The translations under genes were made by a program, and so were the position numbers. Shown here piece after piece: positions 6,735-12,554 of a DNA stretch of 12,554 nucleotides. The notes beneath the pieces are model-generated. The model was not told the DNA's origin. It did not search any database and was given only the letters and a program-made list of their open reading frames with translations. Position 1 is the first letter of the stretch; every line of letters begins with the position of its first letter. The DNA comes from Actinomycetes bacterium (GTDB lineage Bacteria; Actinomycetota; Acidimicrobiia; Acidimicrobiales; Palsa-688), in NCBI GenBank assembly GCA_021798075.1, contig JAJZYO010000024.1, forward strand, positions 1 through 12,554, given 5' to 3'.

Positions 6735-6943
6735 GCCCGCCTGCCTCTCCGCAACCTCTGCGTCAACCTCGGCACAACCTGTCTGCGACGGTGAGAAAAC
6801 GGCCGCAAGCTGTGACGAAAGTCGCCCATGCTCCCGTCTTCAGCAATTCTCATTTGGCTGTGCGCTACTTCTCGGACTTGTCACAGGGATCTCTAAGCCC
6901 GGCCGGGGACCATGTAGGGCAGGTCAAACCAAAGGAGCGAGCA
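6704..6943 (+). promoter_or_regulatory. Upstream region of the HtrA protease gene with CAACCT repeats
   Basis: This 240-base region lies between lpdA and the protease gene. After the lpdA hairpin it holds three direct CAACCT repeats at 6752-6757, 6764-6769 and 6775-6780, spaced 12 and 11 bases. Spacing near 11 bases is what OmpR/PhoB-family response regulators typically use. The rest (6781-6930) is less GC-rich, but I could not identify a convincing -35/-10 pair. A ribosome site AAAGGAG is at 6931-6937. Confidence 0.35.
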
Positions 6944-8122
6944 ATGAGCACAGTCTTCGGCAGCGAGCGCAACTGGGGGCAACCCCCGCCTCCCCCGCCT
7001 CCCGCCGGCACGGGCGCGCCCTCCCCGCGCGGGCGGCGCCGGCGCCGGCGGGCCACGGCAGCTGCCATCCTGGGCGCGGCAGTGCTCGCAGGCCTCGGGG
7101 CCGGGTGGGCGGCCCAGGGCGGCCCCACCAACGCCAGCGGGAAGACGGCCAGCGCCACGCTCACGCTCGCACAACTCGAGGCCAAGGTCGACCCTGCCGT
7201 GGTCGACGTCGTCTCGACCCTCGACTACGGGAGCGGTGAAGCGGCCGGCACCGGCATCGTGCTCACCTCCTCGGGTGAAGTGCTGACCAACAACCACGTC
7301 GTCGAGGGCGCCACGGGCATCAAGGTCACCGACGTGGGCAACGGCAAGACCTACGCCGCTAGCGTGGTCGGCTACAGCGCCACCGCCGACGTCGCCGTGC
7401 TGCAACTGCGCGGCGCCACCGGGCTCACTACCGCCACGCTCGGCAATTCGTCCCAGGTCGGCGTGGGCGAGAGCGTCGTGGCCTTCGGCAACGCGGGAGG
7501 CCTGGGCGGCAACCCGTCCACAGCTGCGGGCACGGTCACGGCGCTCGGCCAGTCGATAACGGCCATGAACCAGGCAATGGGGACTTCTGAGCAGCTCTCG
7601 GGGCTGATCGAGACGGACGCCAACATCCAAGAGGGCGACTCTGGAGGGCCGCTCGTCGAAATGAACGGTGAGGTCGTCGGCATGGACACGGCGGCGGCGT
7701 CGAGCTTCCAGTTCCAATACGGTGCCAGCCAGGGTGCCCAGGGCTACGCCATCCCGATCAACAAGGCGCTCTCCATCGCCAACCAGATCCAGGCCGGGCA
7801 CGGGTCTTCGACAGTCCATATCGGGGCCTCTGCCTTCCTCGGCGTTCAGCTGACGCCCGGGTACGCCTACGGCTTCCCTGGTTTCGCCTCATCGGGCGCC
7901 ACGATCGGGGGCGTGGTCTCGGGCTCGCCGGCCGCCAAAGCCGGCCTCTCCGCGGGTGACACCATCACGTCCGTGGGTGGCCGTGCGGTGTCGTCGACGT
8001 CCAACCTCCGGTCTGTGATGGACCTCTTCCACCCCGGTCAGCGGGTCAAGGTCACCTGGGTCGACACGTACGGCGCGACGAACACCGCCACCCTCACGCT
8101 GGCGACCGGCCCCACCGGCTAA
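6944..8122 (+). CDS. htrA: HtrA/DegP-type serine protease with PDZ domain, membrane-anchored
   Basis: This 392-residue protein is a trypsin-fold protease, probably for quality control of envelope proteins under stress. Residues 1-36 are cytoplasmic and include seven consecutive prolines (14-20) and an RGRRRRRR cluster. Residues ~37-57 are one hydrophobic segment (ATAAAILGAAVLAGLGAGWAA), acting as a signal anchor. The protease domain spans ~75-295 with triad H118 (TNNHVV), D149 (TADVAVL) and S233 (EGDSGGP). The C-terminal ~90 residues (from 'FLGVQL') form one PDZ domain with 'SPAAKAGLSAGDTI'. I chose the ATG at 6944 because AAAGGAG lies 6 bases upstream; the frame is open back to 6791, but that part looks non-coding. 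The triad is intact. This domain order matches actinobacterial HtrA/PepD proteins. It appears monocistronic. Confidence 0.94.
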   Translation: MSTVFGSERNWGQPPPPPPPAGTGAPSPRGRRRRRRATAAAILGAAVLAGLGAGWAAQGGPTNASGKTASATLTLAQLEAKVDPAVVDVVSTLDYGSGEAAGTGIVLTSSGEVLTNNHVVEGATGIKVTDVGNGKTYAASVVGYSATADVAVLQLRGATGLTTATLGNSSQVGVGESVVAFGNAGGLGGNPSTAAGTVTALGQSITAMNQAMGTSEQLSGLIETDANIQEGDSGGPLVEMNGEVVGMDTAAASSFQFQYGASQGAQGYAIPINKALSIANQIQAGHGSSTVHIGASAFLGVQLTPGYAYGFPGFASSGATIGGVVSGSPAAKAGLSAGDTITSVGGRAVSSTSNLRSVMDLFHPGQRVKVTWVDTYGATNTATLTLATGPTG

Positions 8123-8138
8123 GGCCCAAACGCCGAGC

Positions 8139-8163
8139 CCCCGGCCCCCGTCTGGGGCCGGGG
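8139..8163. terminator. Bidirectional terminator hairpin between converging genes
   Basis: CCCCGGCCCC (8139-8148) and GGGGCCGGGG (8154-8163) are perfect 10-base arms around a 5-base loop, located in the 48-base gap between the protease gene and the converging ATPase gene. There is no T-tract, but the all-GC stem is very strong, and the symmetric position suits termination on both strands. Confidence 0.7.
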
Positions 8164-8170
8164 CGGGCCC

Positions 8171-9316
8171 TCACTTGTGCACGGGCACGCTCAGCGGTTC
8201 GCCGCCGACCGAACGGCGCAAGGCGGCGTGCAGCGCGTCCGGCGTGAGGACCCCCAGGTACCGGTCCCCTTCCAGCACGGCCACCCAGCCGGCGTCTTGC
8301 TGGAGCATCTGGGCGAAGGCGGCCCGGAGCGACGAACCGAGCGAGACACGCGCTTCGAGCGGGCGAACAAAGAGGCCCACCTTCGCCCCCGCCGCCCCTC
8401 CGGCAGCCAAGATCTGCCGTGGCTCCACCCAACCGAGCAGCTTGCCGTCGTCGCCCACGACTACTGCCCAGTCGGTACCCCCGCTCGCCGCTGCGTCGCC
8501 GGCGGCGGCGACGGTGCTGGAGGGCCGGACCACGGGGGGCATGTAGAGGTCTCCGGGCTCGACCGGGGTCACAGCGAGGCGCCGGAGGCCGCGGTCCGCC
8601 CCGACGAAGCCGGCGACGAAGGAAGTGGCGGGGTGGGCCAGCACCTCGGCGGGCGAAGCGTACTGCTGGAGCAGGCCTCCCTGGGCGAGGACCGCGATCC
8701 GGTCACCCATGGTCACGGCTTCGTCGATGTCGTGGGTGACCATGATCACCGTTTTTCGCAGCTGGCCCTGGAGCCGGAGGAACTCCTGCTGGAGCCGGTC
8801 CCGGCCGACGGGGTCCACCGCCCCGAAGGGCTCGTCCATGAGCAGCACCGGAGGGTCCCCCGCCAAGGCGCGCGCCACCCCGACCCGCTGGGCCTGCCCA
8901 CCGGAGAGCTCGTGGGGGTACCTGCCGGCGTACACGGCGGGGTCGAGGCCCACCAGTTCCAGCATGTCGCCTACCCGCTCGCGGACCGCGGCACGGTCCC
9001 AGCCGAGCAGCCGCGGCACCGACGCCACGTTGTCCGCCACCTTCAGGTGGGGGAAAAGGCCCGCTTGTTGGATCACATAGCCGGTCCGGCGGCGCAGTTC
9101 GACCCGGTCCACCTCGGACACGTCCCTTCCATCGAGGAGGACCCTCCCGCTCGACGGCTCGACCAGCCGGTTGACCATTTTCAGGACCGTGGTCTTGCCA
9201 GCGCCCGAGGGCCCGACGAGCACGCAAAGCTCACCGGCCCTCACCTCTAAGTCGAGGTCACGTACCGCATAAGTCGTCCGGCCATAGCGCTTCGACACGG
9301 CCTCGAAACGGATCAT
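8171..9316 (-). CDS. opuCA: ABC transporter ATPase with C-terminal CBS domains (osmoprotectant uptake)
   Basis: This 381-residue protein powers import of a quaternary amine such as glycine betaine, choline or carnitine; the exact substrate is not predictable. Walker A is GPSGAGKTT (35-43), the Q-loop glutamine is at 83, the ABC signature LSGGQAQ is at 137-143, Walker B is VLLMDEPF with D161-E162, and the switch histidine is H195. Residues ~260-375 carry two weak CBS-like repeats (around 'WAVVVGDDGKLLGWVEP' and 'WVAVLEGDRYLGVLTPDAL'), the module that senses ionic strength or c-di-AMP in OpuA/OpuC homologues. The ATG at 9316 is supported by AAGGAG (9321-9326) 4 bases upstream; TAACGT (minus strand, 9335-9340) is a fair -10 box. 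It is divergent from the two permease genes. Confidence 0.93.
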   Translation of the reverse strand: MIRFEAVSKRYGRTTYAVRDLDLEVRAGELCVLVGPSGAGKTTVLKMVNRLVEPSSGRVLLDGRDVSEVDRVELRRRTGYVIQQAGLFPHLKVADNVASVPRLLGWDRAAVRERVGDMLELVGLDPAVYAGRYPHELSGGQAQRVGVARALAGDPPVLLMDEPFGAVDPVGRDRLQQEFLRLQGQLRKTVIMVTHDIDEAVTMGDRIAVLAQGGLLQQYASPAEVLAHPATSFVAGFVGADRGLRRLAVTPVEPGDLYMPPVVRPSSTVAAAGDAAASGGTDWAVVVGDDGKLLGWVEPRQILAAGGAAGAKVGLFVRPLEARVSLGSSLRAAFAQMLQQDAGWVAVLEGDRYLGVLTPDALHAALRRSVGGEPLSVPVHK

Positions 9317-9334
9317 GGCGCTCCTTGGCCTCCC

Positions 9335-9361
9335 ACGTTACCTGTTACCGGCAAGTAGCAT
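9335..9361. promoter_or_regulatory. Divergent core promoters of the transporter locus with GTTACC repeats
   Basis: On the minus strand TAACGT (9335-9340) is a TANNNT -10 candidate 18 bases before the ATPase start. On the plus strand TAGCAT (9356-9361) is a -10 candidate 7 bases before the GTG at 9369. Between and overlapping them, GTTACC occurs twice (9337-9342 and 9344-9349, 7-base period), a possible regulator site. No -35 boxes are clear. Confidence 0.4.
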
Positions 9362-9368
9362 TCCCGCA

Positions 9369-10049
9369 GTGGAACTGGCCACTTCGGCAGGGCCTTTGGT
9401 GCAGTGGAGCTGGATCTCTTCGCAACAAGGCACCATCCTTTCCCTATTGCGGCAGCACCTGGAACTGACGGTTATCGCCGTAGCGGTAGGGCTGGCCATA
9501 TCGTTACCCCTCGGGGTCGCCGCCTGGCGGCTGCGTTGGCTTCGCACCCCGCTGTTCGGCTTCGCCGGCGTCCTGTATGTCGTGCCGTCCATCGCGCTGC
9601 TGTCGCTCATCGCCCCCATAACCGGCTTTTTCTCGGTCACGACGGCTGAGGTCGCATTGGTCAGCTACACCTTGCTCATCCTGCTCCGCAATACCGTCGC
9701 CGGCCTCGAGTCGGTGCCGGAGGACGTCAGCGAAGCGGCCCGGGGCATGGGCTACTCGCCCGCCCAGGTGCTCCTCAAGGTGCAATTGCCCCTGGCCCTG
9801 CCCTCGGTGCTCGCCGGGGTGCGCGTCGCCACGGTCACAGTGGTCGGCCTCGTCAACGTCACGGCGCTGCTCGGGCAAGGCGGCCTCGGCCAACTGATCA
9901 TCCAGGGATTTACCGAAGACTTCAACACGCCCGTCGTCGTCGGTCTCGTCCTCTCCGTGCTCCTGGCCGGGGCATCCGACGCCCTCTTGGTGCTGGCCGA
10001 GCGGGCCAGCACCCCCTGGGTACCCAAAATAAGCCAGACGGCTCGGTGA
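9369..10049 (+). CDS. opuCB: Osmoprotectant ABC transporter permease, first of two
   Basis: This 226-residue membrane subunit of the OpuC/ProW type has about five to six hydrophobic segments, beginning at 'ELTVIAVAVGLAISLPLG' (~32-49). The cytoplasmic EAA loop that contacts the ATPase is 'EAARGMGYSPAQVLLKVQLPLALPSVLAG' split around residues 122-150. I prefer the GTG at 9369 because TAGCAT ends 7 bases before it (leaderless pattern) and because family members begin just before the 'LLRQHLELT' region. The ATG at 9315 gives 244 residues but would overlap the ATPase start codon and leave no room for promoters; neither start has a ribosome site. The stop overlaps the next permease start by 4 bases (GTGA), so the two are translationally coupled. 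Confidence 0.9.
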   Translation: MELATSAGPLVQWSWISSQQGTILSLLRQHLELTVIAVAVGLAISLPLGVAAWRLRWLRTPLFGFAGVLYVVPSIALLSLIAPITGFFSVTTAEVALVSYTLLILLRNTVAGLESVPEDVSEAARGMGYSPAQVLLKVQLPLALPSVLAGVRVATVTVVGLVNVTALLGQGGLGQLIIQGFTEDFNTPVVVGLVLSVLLAGASDALLVLAERASTPWVPKISQTAR

Positions 10050-10789
10050 ACTTCCTCTCCCAGGTCGGCGCGTACCTGACAAGCGGGGCGCAGTGGTCGG
10101 GGATGGACGGGATCCCCAACCTGCTCGCCAACCAGGTCGAGATTTCCGCGCTCGCCGTCGTGGCCGCCGTTATTGCCGGCGTGGGCGCGGGGGCGGTTTT
10201 GGGGCATACCAGGCGCGGGGGCTTTGCCGTGCTAAACGCAGCAAATGCGGCCCGGGCGGTCCCGTCCTTCGCCCTCATCACGCTTCTCGGGATACAGCCG
10301 GCGATCGTGCGCCTGCCTCAAGGCGGCCTCATAGCGACCGGGATCGCCATGTGGGCGCTCGCTGTCCCACCCATCCTCACCAACGCCTATGTCGGTGTGC
10401 AGGACGTCGACCCCGAGGTGCGTACGGCCGCTGTTGCCATGGGGATGAGGCCGGCGCAGGCCTTTTGGAAGGTCGAGTTCCCCTTGGCCCTGCCCCTCAT
10501 AATGGCTGGCGCGCGGACGGCCGCCGTCGAAGTCGTGGCCACCGCGACTCTCGGCGCCTACGTCGGTTTCAACGACCTCGGGACTTTGGTCTTCAGCGGC
10601 CTTGCCCTCCACGACAACGTCGAGACCTTCAGCGGGGCCTTGCTGGTCGCCGTGCTAGCGCTGGTGGTCGATGCACTTATGGCCCTGACCGCACGGGCCT
10701 TGACGCCGGCCGGGGCCCGGGCCTCCGCGGCCCGAGCACCTCGCGGGCGCCAGCTCCTGCCCCGGCGTGCGCCGAGCATGCGCGGCTAG
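10046..10789 (+). CDS. opuCD: Osmoprotectant ABC transporter permease, second of two
   Basis: This 247-residue membrane subunit is homologous to the preceding permease; the two probably form a heterodimeric channel. The first hydrophobic segment is at ~33-53, and others follow around 70-85, 93-112, 147-175 and 195-215. The EAA loop is at ~124-155 (EVRTAAVAMGMRPAQAFWKV...PLIMAG). 'LGAYVGFNDLGTLVFSGL' matches the periplasm-facing region typical of OpuCD-like proteins. The GTG start at 10046 shares GTGA with the upstream stop. The C-terminal ~25 residues are an Arg/Ala-rich tail beyond the last membrane segment. The gene ends 10 bases from the converging binding-protein gene, and I see no clear terminator in that gap. 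Confidence 0.9.
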   Translation: MNFLSQVGAYLTSGAQWSGMDGIPNLLANQVEISALAVVAAVIAGVGAGAVLGHTRRGGFAVLNAANAARAVPSFALITLLGIQPAIVRLPQGGLIATGIAMWALAVPPILTNAYVGVQDVDPEVRTAAVAMGMRPAQAFWKVEFPLALPLIMAGARTAAVEVVATATLGAYVGFNDLGTLVFSGLALHDNVETFSGALLVAVLALVVDALMALTARALTPAGARASAARAPRGRQLLPRRAPSMRG

Positions 10790-10799
10790 TGGCCGGGCG

Positions 10800-11735
10800 T
10801 TACCCCAAGCCTACGTGTTTCAGCCATTTTGCGGCGTCCCCGGCCGGGTCGTGGTTATTGCTCGCCTGGACGTCCAAGTTTGCGAGGGCCGTGGTGGTCA
10901 GCTTGGCCGAAAGCTTGTCCAAGGCTTTGGCGACCGCCGGTGTGTCGAAGGAATTCCGGATGACCGGGATGATGTGGTCGGCGGGCTCCAAGTGCTTGTT
11001 GTCCTTCAGTTCCACGAAACCGCCCTGCAATATGGCGGTGTCTGTCGAGAAGAACTCTGCCACTTGGGCCTTGCCGTTTTTCAGGTCGGCGAGGGTGATC
11101 GGGCCGGACTCGTCGGCGGATGCGAAACCTTTGAAGTGCAGGTGGTAAACGCCCTCGAGGCCCTTCAGGCAATAGGCGTACTGCGGGCACTCGGGTGGGC
11201 CGGCCAAGACCATCTTCGAGGCCACCGGGCTCAGGTCGGAAATGGTCTTCAGGTGGTACTTGTCGGCCGTCGCCTTGGTCACGACGAAGACGTTGGTGTC
11301 GATCGCCGGCGCCGGGTCGAGGGCGGTCGCCCCCTGCGCGGCCAAGGCTTTGCGCAAGGCCGGGAGGTCGGTGCTCAACCTGGTGGCGAGGGCGGTCTCC
11401 TTCGGCTTCAGGTAGGCGAGCAGGCTGCCCGCGTAGTCGGGGAAGAGGTCTATGGCCTTGTGCGCCATCGCCCCGTCCACATAAGCGCGTGTGCCGAGGT
11501 CGGAACGGAGCTTGGTCTTGAAGCCGGCGTGCTTCAGCACGTCGTTGTAGAGGTTGCCGAGGACGATCTCCTCGGTGAAGTTTTCTGAGCCGATGACTAT
11601 GGTCGGCAGCGACGCGCCCGGGTGCCTCGGCTGAGCCGCGGCCGCCCCGGGGGGGACCAGGGCCAGCGGCAAGGAGACCGTGCTCAGCAGGCAAAGGGCG
11701 GCCGTAGCGGCGAGGGCGGTGCGAGGACGTGGCAT
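10800..11735 (-). CDS. opuCC: Osmoprotectant-binding protein (OpuCC/ProX-like)
   Basis: This 311-residue extracytoplasmic protein captures the substrate for the permease pair. Residues 1-34 look like a Sec signal peptide: basic MPRPR, a hydrophobic core, then 'PPGAAAA' with likely cleavage before Q35. The mature part opens with 'IVIGSENFTEEIVLGNLYNDVLKHAGF', the hallmark of the OpuAC/ProX substrate-binding family, and continues with 'AIDLFPDYAGSLLAYL'. C15 in the signal core has Leu at -1 and does not form a lipobox. Two cysteines in 'PPECPQYAYCLKG' could form a disulfide. The ATG at 11735 has AGGAGGT (11739-11745) 3 bases upstream. It is a separate transcription unit, convergent with the permeases. 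The ligand (betaine, choline, carnitine or similar) is unknown. Confidence 0.92.
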   Translation of the reverse strand: MPRPRTALAATAALCLLSTVSLPLALVPPGAAAAQPRHPGASLPTIVIGSENFTEEIVLGNLYNDVLKHAGFKTKLRSDLGTRAYVDGAMAHKAIDLFPDYAGSLLAYLKPKETALATRLSTDLPALRKALAAQGATALDPAPAIDTNVFVVTKATADKYHLKTISDLSPVASKMVLAGPPECPQYAYCLKGLEGVYHLHFKGFASADESGPITLADLKNGKAQVAEFFSTDTAILQGGFVELKDNKHLEPADHIIPVIRNSFDTPAVAKALDKLSAKLTTTALANLDVQASNNHDPAGDAAKWLKHVGLG

Positions 11736-11936
11736 CGGACCTCCTGGGTGGTAGGCGAAAGCCGCAGCCTACCCATAGGTCGCCACCTAGCGGGCAGATA
11801 CCTGACAAAATTGATCAACAAGATCGGCTATCATGGCGGCGAGTGACCGCTAGCCTGTCGTAGGCCAGTCTCGAGCCGGGGCGGGCCCAGGCGCAGCGTT
11901 CCGGAGACCTGACCTAACAAGGGAGGAGACTTTCAC
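11736..11936. promoter_or_regulatory. Divergent regulatory region between binding-protein and sulfurtransferase genes
   Basis: These 201 bases drive two outward genes. GGTAGGC (11750-11756) and GCCTACC (11767-11773) form a 7-base inverted repeat just upstream of the binding-protein ribosome site. A less GC-rich core, 11800-11834, holds the palindrome TTGATCAA (11811-11818) and TATCAT (11829-11834), a good rightward -10 box without a clear -35. The leftward promoter probably lies in the same core, where TATCTG on the minus strand is a weak candidate. Confidence 0.45.
11843..11863 (+). CDS. Possible leaderless mini-ORF upstream of the sulfurtransferase gene
   Basis: GTG at 11843, 8 bases after the -10 candidate TATCAT, opens a six-residue reading frame (MTASLS) ending at TAG 11861-11863. 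Mycobacterial cysA2 genes are known to be preceded by leaderless short ORFs encoding cysteine runs that act as attenuators. This one holds no cysteine codon, so the parallel is positional only. Confidence 0.2.
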   Translation: MTASLS

Positions 11937-12554
11937 ATGAGCCGCGCAGACGTATTGGTAGACACTCAGTGGGCCGCAGCCCACTTGGACGACGCGAGCG
12001 TTGTGTTCGTCGAGGTAGACGAGGACACGAGCGCCTACGAGAAGGGCCACATCCCAGGAGCCGTGCGCGTCGACTGGAAGACCGAGCTGCAGGACCCCAT
12101 CCGCCGGGACTACGTGGACAAGGCCGGCTTCGAGCGCCTGCTCTCGGAGAAGGGCATAGGCAACGACGACACGGTCGTCCTCTACGGGGGCAACAACAAC
12201 TGGTTCGCTGCCTACGCCTATTGGTACTTCAAGATCTACGGCCATGAAAAGGTAAAGCTCTTAGACGGCGGGCGCAAGAAGTGGGAGCTCGAGAGCCGCG
12301 AGATGGTGGCCGAGGTCAAGGCACGCCCCAAGACCGCCTACCGGGCCAAGGAGCCCCGCACCGACATCAGGGCCTTGCGCGACGAGGTGGTCGCCGCCAT
12401 AGGCGCGAAAAACCTGATCGACGTGCGCAGCCCCGACGAGTACGCCGGCCGGCTCCTCGCCCCGGCCCACCTCCCCCAGGAGCAGGCCCAGCGGGCCGGG
12501 CACGTCCCCACCGCCAAAAACATCCCCTGGTCCAAGGCGGCCAACGAAGACGGC
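11937..12554 (+). CDS. cysA: Thiosulfate sulfurtransferase (rhodanese, CysA2-like), 3' end outside window
   Basis: This enzyme transfers sulfane sulfur, typically from thiosulfate to cyanide or another acceptor. The window holds 206 codons from the ATG at 11937, preceded by GGAGGAG (11922-11928) with an 8-base gap; the frame stays open to the last base. The N-terminal rhodanese domain includes 'VEVDEDTSAYEKGHIPGA', 'YGGNNNWFAAYAYWYFKIYG' and 'KLLDGGRKKWE', nearly the same as mycobacterial CysA2/CysA3. The second domain starts near residue 145 (RALRDEVVAAI) with 'LIDVRSPDEYAG' and 'QRAGHVPTAKNIPWS'. Family members are about 277 residues, so ~70 are missing, including the active-site cysteine loop. 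It is not the sulfate-transport ATPase that is also called CysA. Confidence 0.95.
   Translation, partial: MSRADVLVDTQWAAAHLDDASVVFVEVDEDTSAYEKGHIPGAVRVDWKTELQDPIRRDYVDKAGFERLLSEKGIGNDDTVVLYGGNNNWFAAYAYWYFKIYGHEKVKLLDGGRKKWELESREMVAEVKARPKTAYRAKEPRTDIRALRDEVVAAIGAKNLIDVRSPDEYAGRLLAPAHLPQEQAQRAGHVPTAKNIPWSKAANEDG

Noticed and set aside
6791..6943. N-terminal extension of the HtrA frame
   Set aside because: The residues have no HtrA similarity and the stretch is less GC-rich. The ATG at 6944 has an ideal ribosome site and starts the typical Pro-rich N-terminus.
6893..7819. 308-codon minus-strand open frame
   Set aside because: It is antisense to the HtrA gene, whose catalytic triad and PDZ domain are complete.
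8177..9250. 357-codon plus-strand open frame
   Set aside because: It is antisense to the ATPase gene, which carries all ABC motifs. The product is Gly/His/Arg-rich without a family match.
10767..11588. 273-codon plus-strand open frame
   Set aside because: It is antisense to the binding-protein gene, which has a signal peptide and OpuCC signature. Repetitive Gly/Arg/Val composition indicates a shadow frame.
11811..11818. TTGATCAA palindrome as a specific operator
   Set aside because: Eight bases of dyad in an A/T-rich promoter core is too little to assign a regulator. It is only mentioned in the region entry.

Overview
The window is very GC-rich DNA with strong actinobacterial traits: GGAGG-type ribosome sites, several GTG starts, and apparently leaderless genes with a TANNNT box 6-8 bases before the start codon. 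The partial sulfurtransferase at the right end closely resembles mycobacterial CysA2/CysA3. A high-GC actinobacterium is well supported; an Acidimicrobiia-like lineage is only a guess. I see no rRNA, tRNA, CRISPR array, insertion sequence or phage gene.

Left edge (1-1063, + strand): the C-terminal half of an aldo/keto reductase, then a two-gene toxin-antitoxin module, a ribbon-helix-helix antitoxin overlapping a MazF/PemK-type endoribonuclease toxin.

Pyruvate dehydrogenase block (1060-6703): on the minus strand, E1alpha, E1beta, E2 and a NUDIX hydrolase form one apparent operon. The E3 subunit (lipoamide dehydrogenase) is divergent on the plus strand, 47 bases from E1alpha. A perfect inverted repeat in that gap sits on the best -10 candidate of the operon. 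The four subunits together give a complete complex converting pyruvate to acetyl-CoA and NADH.

Middle (6704-8122): a membrane-anchored HtrA-type serine protease with a PDZ domain, behind a 240-base upstream region holding a hairpin and three CAACCT repeats. A strong hairpin separates it from the converging transport locus.

Osmoprotectant (OpuC/ProU-like) ABC transporter (8171-11735): the ATPase with CBS domains is on the minus strand, two permeases are on the plus strand, and the binding protein is on the minus strand. All four parts are present, but they lie in three transcription units instead of the usual single operon. The binding protein has a signal peptide but no lipobox.

Right edge (11937-12554, + strand): the first 206 codons of a thiosulfate sulfurtransferase, cut by the window end before its catalytic cysteine. 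The upstream region has a possible leaderless mini-ORF.

Overall this is mostly core metabolism and stress-response DNA. I found no convincing new multi-gene system. The most interesting points are small-scale: operator-like repeats, leaderless starts and the unusual split of the transporter locus.
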